This document shows, piece by piece, positions 35,442 through 46,541 of a stretch of DNA of 64,000 nucleotides (within the stretch, counting starts at the first letter, position 1; each line of letters begins with the position of its first letter). The position numbers and the translations under genes are program-made. The notes beneath the pieces were generated by a model. The model saw only the letters and a list, made by a program, of their open reading frames with translations. It was not told where the DNA came from and ran no database searches. The DNA is taken from assembly GCA_036172665.1 (NCBI GenBank), contig CM069876.1, forward strand, positions 50,189,001 to 50,253,000, given 5' to 3'. Source of the DNA: Prosopocoilus inquinatus (Eukaryota > Arthropoda > Insecta > Coleoptera > Lucanidae).

Positions 35442-36500
35442 AAATTTAAACAGTAATTAAGGGAAAGAAGGAAAATTTCGGTCACTTAGGACCAAGAATG
35501 ATCGTACTTAAAAACACTGATAATATAATCTCGGCAGCAAGTTCGCGCAAATCGTACAGATCAAAATTTTCGCCGACGAGCAAGTATTGAGGCTACGAAA
35601 TAAAGGCAACTTGTCGATCGTCCCATCATCGAACCAAGTCGCATACTGATACGGATTTGGCAGCGATTTTTGGCATCTCTTCTGCGCCTACGGTTAACGC
35701 AGGGTGAGTTTTTTTTTTTTGACGACCTCGTGGTCACTTTTTTGTTCATTGTTCCCTTCTTGTTTCCCGTTGTTATAGTGCTAGTCCCGCTACAGTAACG
35801 GGAATGATATCTCTTCTGCGCCTACGGTTAACGTAGGGTGAGTTTTTTCTTTTTTTTTGGCGATGTCGTCGTCACTTTTTTGTTAACTGTTCCCTTCTTG
35901 TTTTTCGTTATAACAGTGCTAGTCCCAGGCAAGGGGGCCGCCACACACTGTAGCGGGACTAACACTGCAATAACGGGAAACAAGCAGGGAACAATTAACA
36001 AAAAAGTGACCATGACATCGCCCAAAAAAAAACTCACCCTACGTTAACCGTAGCCACAGAAGAGACACCATTCCCGTTATTATAGTGCTAGCCCCAGGCA
36101 AGGGGGCCGCCACGCACTGTAGCGGGACTAGCACTATAATAACGGGAAACAAGAAGGGAACAATGAACAAGAAAGTGACCACGAGATCGTCCAAAAAAAA
36201 CTCACCCTACGTTAACCGTAGGCACAGAAGAGGTACCAAAAACCGCTGCCAAATCCGAATCACTAGGCGATCCCCGCTTAACACTCGGGGGAAAATAACG
36301 ACAAACAGGCGACGCTTAAAATTAAATCGAATCAAAATAGAGCGCACGACGTCATCAATCATCTTTATAAAGCAAAGAAGCGTTTTCTTTTTTCTATTCA
36401 ATATTGTGTCAGCAGATGGCGGCCGCGGCGGATTTCGTATTTGTTTCGAATAAATTCAGCCAGCCACGCGAATAAGATGATGCCCGAGTTTAATATCAAT
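35442..36500. mobile_element. Foldback locus 1 with nested long hairpins
   Basis: Outer arms 35650-35789 and 36116-36275 are reverse complements (GGATTTGGCAGCG at the base, CTCTTCTG(C/T)GCCTACGG, then GTTCCCTTCTTGTTTCCCG). Between them sits a complete second hairpin at 35811-36064, with arms 35811-35925 and 35955-36064, ~90% alike by eye, and a GGCAAGGGGGCCGCCAC loop. The flanks start AATTTAAACAGTAATTAAG and end GAGTTTAATATCAATC and match locus 2 at 39136-40520. Ends lack clear terminal inverted repeats, so it does not fit a simple DNA transposon. Frames on both strands inside the arms are by-products. Confidence 0.75.
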
Positions 36501-36612
36501 CACTTTGATGTTTCGGCTTGGATGACTTATCCTCATCACACTCGTTTCACTTTCAGATACAGTCGGACTCTCGTGGCATTTTGACTTTTAAAATTTTAAC
36601 ATCCTGTTCTCT
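36493..36612 (+). repeat. Right copy of the direct repeat flanking foldback locus 1
   Basis: See the left copy at 35304-35433. Only a few substitutions separate the two over the core from CCTCATCACACTCG to CCTGTTCTCTA. Confidence 0.75.
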
Positions 36613-37130
36613 AATCTGAAATTATCATTAATTTTTTTCTGCACAGAATTACAATCCCATGAATTATATTTTTTGCCTTTGTCGTTGTGCTTCCTTCTCG
36701 ATCGTTGCCTGCTCTCTTCCCCCCCCCCCCCTCACTCCTCTCCACTTGTTTGTATTTACACGAAACGTCCTACATTTGAATTTTAAAACGTCGTATCTCA
36801 TTATTGTCGGAAACTGCCGTTCGTTCGTCTGTTTGTTTTTTTTTTGTTGTCACGACGACGAACGAATCGAAACACCCGTCGATAAACGCAAAGAAGTCGC
36901 GCATTTCAATTTGTTTACCAGACGAGATGGTCATTTGACGCCCGGGTGATTCTTAGTTCCTTAGTTCTATGAATAAGTAAATCGTTCATTTATTTTTTGT
37001 TTTTTTTTTTTTAGGCGGCGACGTGGAAACGAAACGTCACATCATCGGAAGAGGGGCGGAATTTAAAGTCAAACTTAAAAAGGCGATAAGGGAAGAAAGG
37101 TATCCGCCACGATAATAATTTGCGCGGAAA
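36613..37130. other. Single-copy sequence
   Basis: Poly-C at 36720-36731 and T runs near 36836-36845 and 37001-37013. Unrecognised 96-codon frame at 36659-36949. A diverged match to 40740-40870 exists (ACGAAAC-TCGT/GTCGTTTGGC with GTTTTTTTTTTTTAGG), so a dispersed fragment follows both foldback loci. Confidence 0.4.
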
Positions 37131-37480
37131 CATATCTGTGCGTAAGACATGGGACAGGCTGAGACAAACTCGGAACGGTTTTCATGTCCGCCAGGGCACC
37201 AAGTGAAAGCCGACAAGATGTTTTATAGAATAAACATACAATTTAATTTTCACGAAATGTGCGATGAGATGCAGCATTACGGACGCTTGCGAAAAATTGT
37301 GCAATCGGCGTCAAGAATGGAAACACCGAGACGTTAAAAGCTCAATTAATTAATCGCTGCCGAAACAGCGAAAGTCGTAAAATAATTTATTGCCGGAAAA
37401 TTCTGAGATGTAGAAAAAAAATAGCCTGCGACTTGCACCACATAATTAGTTCGAAGCGTGGGACGCGTGCGAAATTGTTG
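37131..37480 (+). mobile_element. Dispersed ~1 kb element, copy 2 (shortened)
   Basis: Contains GGGACAGGCTGAGACAAACT, CCAGGGCACCAAGTGAAAGC, AACATACAATTTAATTTTCA, GACGCTTGCGAAAAATTGTG, TTTATTGCCGGAAAATTCTG, GACTTGCACCACATAATTAG and GCGTGGGACGCG, in the same order as copy 1 but without the ~200 bp middle module. The 124 bp module is single here. Confidence 0.6.
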
Positions 37481-37489
37481 CGACAATAA

Positions 37490-38235
37490 TAATTTGCGCG
37501 GAATCATATCTGTCCACAACAGCGGGGACAGGATGAGACAAACTCGGAAGACTTTTCATGTCCACCAGGGCACCAAGTGAAAACCGACAAGACGAAAATT
37601 ATGGACCGGGCGTCTTCCAAACGAACGTACCGCGAAAATGAGGCCGAGCACCCTCAAATACAAACCACCACCGTGCCCCGAGAAGATCACAACAACGACT
37701 GCCTGCTACACGCACGTCACAAATTACTAAACTCGAAACCGGCCTTACCCGCAACTAAGAAAGGAAGGGTTTGGACGAATCGAAATCATCGTGACATAAG
37801 CAAGAACCAAGCGTGCACATATGACGTCAATAACAACCAATGGCGTCAAATGTTGTAAAACAATGTTTCAGGGAATAAACATTCGATTTAATTCCCGCGA
37901 AGTGTATGATGAAATGCAGTCGGCGTTCAAATAGAAACTCCGGAGCGTTAAAAGTTCCATTAATTAATCGATGCCGAAACAACGAAAACCATCAAATGAT
38001 TTATTTCACAAAAAATAATTGTTAATCAGCGATTCACTTAATTTTATGGGCGAAGTTAACAATTGGACGAAGTTAACAATAGATTTGAAACAACCGATTA
38101 TATTGTTTCACCTAACCAACCACAGGCTTTAATCACGCTGTTAAATTAATTAGTGATTAAATAATTTTTGTTAAACTGGCGGTGCGAGTTGCACCACAAA
38201 ATTAGATCGAGGCGTGGGACAATTTGCATTATAAA
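37490..38235 (+). mobile_element. Dispersed ~1 kb element, copy 3
   Basis: Contains GGGACAGGATGAGACAAACT, CCACCAGGGCACCAAGTGAA, the middle module (CAAATACAAACCACCACCGT to AATGGCGTCAAATG), ACATTCGATTTAATTCCCGC and, after an AT-rich insertion near 38010-38180 not seen in the others, GAGTTGCACCACAAAATTAG and GCGTGGGAC. A 93-codon frame at 37577-37858 is not shared with copy 1. Confidence 0.6.
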
Positions 38236-38260
38236 AGTACGCCGCAACTCATTTCCGGTT

Positions 38261-39135
38261 AAAAAAAATCAAATTTGCGGCGAATTTTCTTATTAAGTCT
38301 GCAATTTGGCGGCGTCTCTTAATTAAAGTGAGAATCTTGTTAGCTTCGCGTGAGGGGGGCGGGTTTAATGGTGTACCTGCGTTCGCCCCGGCTGCGCCCG
38401 AGGTGCAATTTTCCGTGTGCATCTGGTACCGAAAAATCCAATTTCGCGGCGGAAATCGATTCAGGTGTTCTGATTGGAATAACGCGGCTGACAGCGATCA
38501 AATCTGCATTTTACAATTAGCGCGGCGGCGGCGGCGAACGCGCGCTGAATTAGATTCGACGTAAATAAATAGATAATAATATCGGAATGTATGGAATTTC
38601 GAAGCGCCACTGTCCGCAGCTACTCCAAATAAATTATTCCATGAAATGAAAGAAGAACAAGAAGGAAAAAATGACGGAAAAGTTGATTGAATTACGACGC
38701 GCCTAATATTGTTACGACCATTGCCTCACAGTACGTCCCCCAAATAAAACCCCGTTGTTTAATTCTCGGTTATATTTATTTACGTTGAGACGCGCCGCGC
38801 CGCGCCGCGCCTCCCAGTTGCGAGAGCGCCCGTAAGTTTTCCACTTAAACAACGACTTCTCCAAACTCTTCCCCCCCGGCTATTAGAAGTTATTTACGAA
38901 GTTATTTGTTCCACATAACGACCAGATGAGGCCCCGCCGAGATTCCCAGCACGAGCCTCTTCCTCCCTTTCTTTGGACAAAATGAAATGGGGAACTAATA
39001 AATTCCGAAGCAGCATATTTCGGAGAGCAAATAAAAAAAAATGTTTGGCGACGGCCAACTATCAACTGCAACTTATGATTTATGATAATTTGCTTTTGGA
39101 GTAAGTTGAATAAAGTTATGCAAACGAAAACGTTG
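38261..39135. other. Single-copy non-coding sequence
   Basis: GC-rich parts near 38340-38410 and a GCCGC run near 38790-38808, then AT-rich. No gene or repeat recognised. Confidence 0.4.
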
Positions 39136-40520
39136 AAATTTAAACAGTAATTAAGAGAAAGAAGGAAAATCTCGGCCACTTAGGGGCGAGAATGCTCGTA
39201 CTTAAGAACACTGATAATATAATCTCGGCAGCAAGTTCGTGCAAATCGTACAAATCAAAATTTACCCCGACGAGCAAGTATTGAGGCTACGAAATAAAGA
39301 CAACTTGTCGATCGTCCCGTCACCGAACCGAGTCGCATACTGATCCGGATTTGGCAGCGATTTTTGGCATCTCTTCTGCGCCTACGGTTAACGCAGGGTG
39401 AGTTTTTTTTTAACGACCTCGTGGTCACTTTTTTTATTAATTGTTCCCTTCTTGTTTCCCGTTATTATAGTGCTAGTCCTAGGCAAGGGGGCCGTTACTC
39501 ACACTGTAGCGGGACTAGCACTATAAAGAAAAGATTAATTAACAAAAAAGTGACGACGACATCGTCAAAAAAAAAAACTCACCCTACGCTAACCGTAGGC
39601 GCAGAAGAAATACCATGTGCTAGTGCTAGCCCCAGGCAAGGGGGCCGCTACGCACTGTAGCGGGACTAGCTCTATAATAACGGGAAACAAGAAGGGAACA
39701 ATTAACAAAAAAGTGACTACGAGGTTGTCAAAACAAAAAAAAACTCACCCTACCTTAACCGTAGGCATAGAAGAGGTACCAAAATCTCTGAGTCGCATAC
39801 TGATACAAATTTGGCAGCGATTTTTGGCATCTCTTCTGCGCCTACGGTTAACGCAGGGTGAGTTTTTTTTTAACGACCTCGTGGTCACTTTTTTATTAAT
39901 TGTTCCCTTCTTGTTTCCCGTTATTATAGTGCTAGTCCTAGGCAAGGGGGCCGTTACACACACTGTAGCGGGACTAGCACTATAATAACGGGAAACAAGA
40001 AGAGATTAATTAACAAAAAAGTGACGACGACATCGTCAAAAAAAAAAACTCACCCTACGCTAACCGTAGGCGCAGAAGAAATACCATGTGCTAGTGCTAG
40101 CCCCAGGCAAGGGGGCCGCTACGCACTGTAGCGGGACTAGCTCTGTAATAACGGGAAACAAGAAGGGAACAATTAACAAAAAAGTGACCACGAGGTCGTC
40201 AAAACAAAAAAAAAACTCACCCTACGTTAACCGTAGGCACAGAAGAAGTACCAAAAATCGCTGCCAAATCCGAAACAGTATGCGATCCCCGCTTAACGCT
40301 TAGGGAAAAATAACGACAATCAGGCGACGCTTAAAACGAAATCGAATCAAAATAGAGCGCACGACGTCGTCAATCATCTTTATAAAGCAAAGAAGCCTTT
40401 TCTTCTTTCTATTCAATATTGTGTCAATAGATGGCGGCCGCGGCGGATGATTTCGTATTTGTTTCGATTAAATTCAGCCAGCCACGCGAATAAGATGATG
40501 CCCGAGTTTAATATCAATCG
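39136..40520. mobile_element. Foldback locus 2 with duplicated hairpins
   Basis: Same locus type as 35442-36500, sharing both ends and the outer arms (GGATTTGGCAGCG at 39349 region; CTGCCAAATCCGAAACAGTA at 40261 region). It is ~330 bp longer because the inner ~460 bp is in tandem: CTCTTCTGCGCCTACGG starts at 39371 and 39831. The result is two complete hairpins (about 39367-39614 and 39827-40080), each followed by a right half-arm. Loops read CTAGGCAAGGGGGCCGTTAC and CCAGGCAAGGGGGCCGCTAC. No coding capacity. Confidence 0.75.
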
Positions 40521-41478
40521 ATTGCCTGGAGCGCTCGCGCAATCTTTTAAGGGAAAGTAATTTCATCGAAAAGTCTAGGGGAATTAGCGCGGCGGAGCGG
40601 AACGAGTCGAACGATCTTCGGGGCGCAGCCTTCCAAACACCTCATTGTGGCGAAGTCTTCATCATCGAGTTCCTTTTACGCTCACGTCTGATATTCTAAA
40701 CACACGGCGAAGCCTGCTCACCCCCCACCCCCCCGTTTGTAATACGTATTTATACGACGAAACTAATTTTAAAACGTCGAAATGCCTAACGGTAAATACG
40801 ATCGCGTTTCAGTTTGTTTAGACTAGATGAGGTCGTTTGGCATTTTTCTTTTTTGTTTTTTTTTTTAGGTAACAAGAAGCACAACGGAATTAATTTGTTA
40901 ACCTGTTAACCGTTATAAATGAGCAACGCCACGTAAGAGTCGAATAAATAATAATATGTTGCCAGCTATTCGTGTTAGTCACCTGTCGAGAGGGAACGTC
41001 CATAGGACCCGCGAGGGATAAGCAGGCGTACAGGTGACGAAGGCGTCCCTCGCGGCTCGATCGAGTTTTTAGCGAACGCACATGATTTCGACGTAGCAGG
41101 TTGGGGAAACCCAAGCGTACTAGATTGGGTTTAAGTTCCTCAACGACGAAATAAGGTTTTGGTTGAGAAACCTTACAATAATTAATTAATTTTGCGTCGC
41201 AAGTTGATTAAAATCGACATTTCCGATTCAATCCGACTCGGCCCGGATTATACGAGATCGCCTGCAAGAGACAATTAAATCTCATCTCTACTCGAGTATT
41301 GGGTTTTTTTTTTTATTTTCGAACAAGGCGCGCCGCCTCCGCCGTCTTCCATTGTTAGGATGATTGTTTTCTCCTCTCCGCAAACATCGACCCACTTTTA
41401 TTAAGATAATCCGGTACTATCAAGTTCCATTCAATTCCTCCGGAGGATCGTGCCGCCGGAATTAGTGGAATTATCCGG
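40521..41478. other. Single-copy sequence with one imperfect hairpin
   Basis: TCACCTGT at 40979 and ACAGGTGA at 41031 bracket a ~45 bp centre. The whole block (40963-41043) is an inverted relative of 29118-29185, sharing the pieces CCTGT(A/C), GCAGGCGTACAGGTG and CCAGCT. A C-rich run lies at 40720-40735 and an AATTAATTAATT run near 41172. No gene. Confidence 0.5.
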
Positions 41479-42586
41479 GCCTCGCTTCGGCGGCGTCGTG
41501 GTTTCCATCGGGCGAAACCTCAAGTTCGATTTCTTACTCGAATGAGAAAGGAACAAACACGTTCGACAGAGAGAGAGAGAGAGAGTGAGTCCCAGTCTGC
41601 CTCCTTGCAGAGGATTTAATTAATGATTTGAGAAGCGCTAAAGGAAAGAGAAAGTTTCAATTTGGAAAATTCAAAATTGTGCCTCGCCGGCCTTGCCTAT
41701 GATAGATATTTTTTTCCTTGTCAACAATACAACAACCTCTGGTAATATTACGTCACTGTCAACCTTCTTCAGTTGCAAGAAGTACAGATTTTTTTTCTTC
41801 AACGATAACCTCTGCTGGTATTATGTCATCGTCGACCCTTTGCTTCAGCTGCAAGGACAACTAAAGCGATTACTTCTTAACACGCTTCGTCAGCTACAAG
41901 GGCACTAAAGGGGTTACTTCTTCACCTATTAAACCAGCACTGACTTAGGGGATGACGTTCAACGACGGTCGCTTCGGATGAACACATGCATACCATCGTG
42001 TGTCCCAGAATCCCGCCGGTTTAACTGCTAATTAGATTTGCATTTCTTTTTTCGTTGAGAAAAAAAAACGTGATGTGTAGTAAGTTCATTCGCGAAATTA
42101 AAATCAAACCGAGACAACTGGCTGATTAAAAAAAAAATTAAAATTAATAAAAAATTCGTTTCAACTCACCAACGCTGACTTACCCGAAACTTAAACTTTT
42201 TAAATTAATTTGAGATTGAGATTAAATTGATTAACAAAAAAAAACACACACTCGTGAAGCGTAGTAACTTCATTCGCGAAATTAATTTCAAACTGATTAA
42301 AAAATAAAACAAAATAAAAAAAAAACTCCAACGAGGAACGAACACTAATTAGAGAACTGCAGTCAAAGGACCCGGAAGAATTTCTTTCCGTACGTTCGCA
42401 GGAGCTTTTTTAAGCCCTTTTCTCCCTTCAGATTCTTAATGCGCAAATGGGGAACATCGGATGATGCATTTGCTACGCGTAAAACCTTAATTGGGTGCGT
42501 AAATTAGGCGCAACTTCTGAGGCTAGACTCCGTTCGTGCTCTCCTAACGCCGCCGGGTCGTGTGCGACTCAGTTCCAGAAAATTGC
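41479..42586 (+). repeat. 1.1 kb duplicated segment, copy 1
   Basis: Nearly identical to 46542-47643 from GCCTCGCTTCGG to CAGTTCCAGAAAATTGC. Differences are scattered substitutions and small run-length changes. The 71-codon frame (41693-41908) appears in both copies, but it spans an internal ~90 bp diverged repeat (CAACAACCTCTGGTAATATT / AACGATAACCTCTGCTGGTA) and is not a recognised protein. Confidence 0.85.
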
Positions 42587-43380
42587 GGCCGGCGCTGCGC
42601 GATTCGCGCCCGTTTCTCATCAAGCCTGACCTTGTCCATGTTTTAAATACGTTTTAACACAGTAGTAATTTAACCGCAACATTTAATTTTATTTAAAAAA
42701 GAAACTTTCCAACTCTTCGTACTGAATATTCGAACCTTTACAGTATTGCTTAGGTATCTTGTAATGCGCTAGCTTCGCAGACATTACTCGCTTTGGTTTT
42801 TATTTATTTTTTTTTAATTATCAAAATGCTATTTATTCTTCAAGCCCGACCTTGCACGTGTTTTGCTTTTCGCATTATAATATCATCAGTATAACTGCTA
42901 ATTAGATTCAATTTTTTTGTTGTTGTTGAAATTGTATGTATGTATGTACGTGTGCGCGTGTGTACGGCGGGATACACGAACGCAAAACGAAAAAAAAGAG
43001 GTAAGAAAGAAAGAAAGAGAAAAAAAAAACAGACTCCCCAAGTAATAAATTATTATTTTGATGTATCGATTCCGTGTCAGCGGTGTGGAACTCTCTCTCG
43101 CCTAGCTCTTTTCTTTTTTAGGGAATCAATTACTGTTGCTTTTTTTTCTCTCTGACCCGAGGGGCTTCATTATTTACTTCGGTCGTTATTTTCGGATCGT
43201 ATCGTATTTTTTTCCCGGGCAGGCGCGAAAAAGATGAAAAATTGCTAATTTAGACATCGCGTTCCCGGGGAGTTGCACGAGGACTGAGAATTTGTTAGGC
43301 GCAAAAAAAAATCTTCGTCGAAGAAAAACATCACTTAAAATTGACATCTTTGCGAACTTGTCGGGGTCGGCTCACGTGAC
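42587..43380. other. Sequence with a recurring ~31 bp motif
   Basis: CAAGCC(T/C)GACCTTG(T/C)(C/A)CATG-like motifs lie at 42621 and 42841 and recur at 45169 and 45659, with AAAATGCTATTTATTCTTCA before three of them. 42655-42740 is a diverged relative of 44975-45070 (GTAATTTAACCGCAACATTT, TACTGAATATTCG). Simple runs: TATG near 42934-42947 and A-rich GAAAGAAAGAAAG near 43005. No gene. Confidence 0.5.
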
Positions 43381-43960
43381 CTAATTTTTAGAGCGTATCA
43401 ACTCAGTATTAAAATTCGCGAAGGGTGTTTTTTGTCCGTCCGTTGTCCGTCGCGTCAGTCGAAATGTTTTCTGTCGTTAGTCGGTTGGGTCACATAATCC
43501 AATAGAGAGGACGATAATTTTTAGGGCATATAAACTCAATATTAAAATTCGCGAAGGGCCTTCTCGTCCTTCCGTGTCCATCGCTTTAGTCGAAATGTTT
43601 CCTATTGTTAGTCGGTTGGGTCACATAATCCAACAGAGAGAACACTAATTTTTAGGGCATAATAACTCAATTTTAAAATTAGCAAAGGGCCTTTTCGTCC
43701 TTCCGTGTCCATCGCGTTAGTCGAAATGTTTCCTATTGTTAGTCGGTTGGGTCACATAATCCAACAGAGATGACGCTAATGCAGCTGCTGCGATTTCAAA
43801 CAACCCCAAAGCGACGCTCGTCTTGATTAGCCGCTGCCCCATCAAACAAAATCAGAAAAGGGCGTTTTCGTCCGACGTGCGTCACTCGCAATGTTTCCTA
43901 TTGTTCGGTTGGGTCACACGATCCAATAGAGGGGTCGCTAATTTAGAGCATATAAACTCG
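43380..43960 (+). repeat. ~131 bp tandem array, four units
   Basis: TCGGTTGGGTCACATAATCC starts at 43481, 43612 and 43743, with a variant (CACACGATCC) at 43905. Each unit also contains AATTTTTAGGGCATA, AACTCAATATTAAAATT, CGTCCTTCCGTGTCCATCGC and AGTCGAAATGTTTCCTATTG. The last unit is separated by a ~30 bp longer spacer. Confidence 0.85.
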
Positions 43961-44495
43961 ATTGCACCTGGGGAAATTTGTTTGTGTTTCCATCGCGAAA
44001 CATAAACTAATACCGTTTCCCGTATGCACTGAACATCTCTGCGCGAACTTTTTCAAATAAAAGAAAACGGACACAATTCGACATTCTGTTACGGCGAACT
44101 CTCGCGCACAAGTCACGAACAACAACAATATATCTCGTGGTAAGTCACGTGGGCGCGCCGCCGTTTAAATCACTGTCGCATTGTTTCCTCTAACACAAAA
44201 GGCACTACTGCAACGTCTAAAACGCATTGTTGGTTGCAGTATTTCTTCCATTATGGTCTTGGCGTTAGTGGCCGCCGCCGTTACAATGCGAAGTGTCCGC
44301 CGGATCTTACGTCATTGTTTAACTTTCGCAGTTGCCTTTAAGCACACGCGAGTTTATGTACGTGTAGTCGGGGGGGGTAAAACGTTTTGGACGGGGGTTG
44401 TACAAAAATTAAAACAAAAAAAAATGGTTTAGAGAGAAAGGCGATATACTCAGCGCATAACAAAAAAAAGGCTCCGTTAGAAAAGCGCAAAATAG
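43961..44495. other. Single-copy non-coding sequence
   Basis: An 83-codon frame at 44181-44432 is not recognised. CCGCCGCCGT run near 44272. Nothing else seen. Confidence 0.35.
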
Positions 44496-45200
44496 ATTTT
44501 CTTTTCAACTCACCAACGTTGACTTTCCCGAAACTTAAACTTTTCTAAATTAATTTATAAAAAAAATCGTTTGCGATTAAATCGCTTAACAAAAAAAAAA
44601 ACACTCGTGAAGTGTAGTTAAATCAGCCGCCCTGACCTTACTTAAGGGATGACCTTCAACGACGGTCACTTCGGATGGACGCATGCCATCGTGTGTCCCA
44701 GAATCCCGCCGGTATAACTGCTATTTAGATTTGCATTTTTTCCTCGTTGAAAAAAAAAAAAAAACGTGAAGTGTAATAACTTCATTCGCGAAATTAATAT
44801 CAAGCCGAGGCAATTGGCTGATTAAAAAAAAATGAAATTGAAAAAAAATCGTTTCAACTCACCAACGCTGACTTTCCTGAAACTTAAACTTTTTTTAAAT
44901 TAATTAAAAATTTAAATTAAATTGATTAATAAAAAAAACACACTCGTGAAGTGTAGTAACTTCATTCTAATACAGGAGTAATTTACCGCAACATTTAATT
45001 TTCTACAAAAAAAAAAAGAACTGCACCACTGCACTGCGTACTGAATATTCGATCCTTTACAGCATTGCTTATCTTATAATACGCAGACAACACGGGCTTT
45101 GCTTTCCGTGGCGCTGGCGCGTAGCCGAATACGACAATTTTCGAATCACCAAAATGCTATTTATTCTTCAAGCCTAACCTTGCACGTGTTCTGCTTTCGC
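44496..45200 (+). repeat. Diverged fragments of the 1.1 kb segment family
   Basis: CAACTCACCAACG(T/C)TGACTT with ACTTAAACTTTT occurs at 44504 and 44856 (also 42163, 47223). ACACTCGTGAAGTGTAGT follows each copy. 44641-44740 repeats GGGATGACCTTCAACGACGG and GTGTGTCCCAGAATCCCGCC from inside the 1.1 kb segment. The fragments are in the same order but rearranged in spacing, so this is an older copy. Confidence 0.65.
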
Positions 45201-46205
45201 GATGACTAGGCAATGAACGCCACCTATTGATTAGCAATGAAAATTGATTGAAAATTGTTTTTTTTTTCTGTTAATCATTAGGAATATTTTCATTGAAACC
45301 GGAAACAATTGTCACACTTCAGACGCGATTTCAGATTTCAATTTAGAAAAGAAAAAGCAAATATTCGTTTTTTTTTTTTTTTTTAGTAGACAGTGAGCGC
45401 CATTTACGGATCAATTATCGAAGTTATTAGTGTTCCGCATAATTTTTTTACCGTGTTCATTAAGATTATTTTGGCTGAAGCAAAGAAACAATTATCATAA
45501 TCCAAAAACGAAATTAATTTTTCCGTAGAAAGCGAGCGCCAACTGCTGATTAATAAATAAATTAATTAACTAATTAAATAAACTAGGGTTTCACGATCTA
45601 TTAGTTTTTTTTTTCTTCTTAATTATCTGAAATTTGTTGCAAAATGCCGTTTATACGTCAAGCCTAACCTTGCACGTGTTCCGCTTTCGCCTAATATTAG
45701 GTATCACGTTGCGATTTAATTTCTAATTATTATTTTGCTCGTGAGTACTGAAAAATTCGAATCCTTAAAACAGAAAGAGAAGGCTCTACGTTGGAAGAGA
45801 TTGAAAGTTTTTTTTTTTTTTTGCTTTAGATCTTCCGGCGAGTAAAAATTTATTTGTGTTCCGTCGGCCGACGAACCGCCGCGCCGTGAAAACTTCCCCA
45901 AATTAAATTAGGCGGGGGGTGGGTGGGGGGAGGGGGTGTCCTAATGAGCTGGAAACCCTTTCAATACTTTCCAATTAGGCGGCGCTCCCCTCACGAAATT
46001 AACGCGCGTAATCGCGGCTTTATTTTCTTTTTCCTTGCGGCGGCCTTCTCGAACTCCTTCTTCTTCTTCTTCTTCTTCTGGGGAAACTCGCCGCGCAACG
46101 TTGCGCGAAGCGAATACCCTGTTTTCAATTTCAACCGTAACACGTACCAGTTGGTACGTTTATTTAAAAAAGAAAAAAATCGTTCAGTTACTTAAAACCG
46201 CGAAA
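45201..46205. other. AT-rich non-coding sequence
   Basis: T runs near 45368-45384 and 45815-45828, a G-rich block at 45911-45937 with four or more G runs, and a TTC run near 46060-46078. Frames at 45923-46223 are built on these runs and are not credible. Confidence 0.45.
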
Positions 46206-46541
46206 TGCTCGGTAATAAAATAAATAAGCGAGCGCAAAATAATTAATTAATTAATCGCATTTAAGGCGGTCCGGTCGTCTCTCGGTTGTTAATTTCAGGG
46301 TTCGGAAACGCTCACTCATGAGCCGCTCGCGAGTGAGCACTGAAAAGTGTGCTCGAAAGCAAGTGCTCGCGTTCGTGAGAATGAACGGAATTATTTCGTG
46401 TGCGCACATGAACGAGTACATAAAATTCCATAATTCGGCAAGAGCTCACGACTCGTGAGAGAGCGGACGGCTACCGCACACGAGTTGCTCAGTGGATAGT
46501 CCATGCGAAGTGTTTACTGAACAATACACAATTATCATTAA
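46206..46541 (+). repeat. 336 bp direct repeat, left copy
   Basis: Matches 47641-47976 almost exactly over 336 bp, starting TGCTCGGTAATAAAATAAAT and ending ACACAATTATCATTAA. From 46296 it is a copy of the first ~246 bp of the hAT-like element, including the 8 bp GTTAATTT before it. The two copies bracket segment 46542-47643. Confidence 0.85.
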
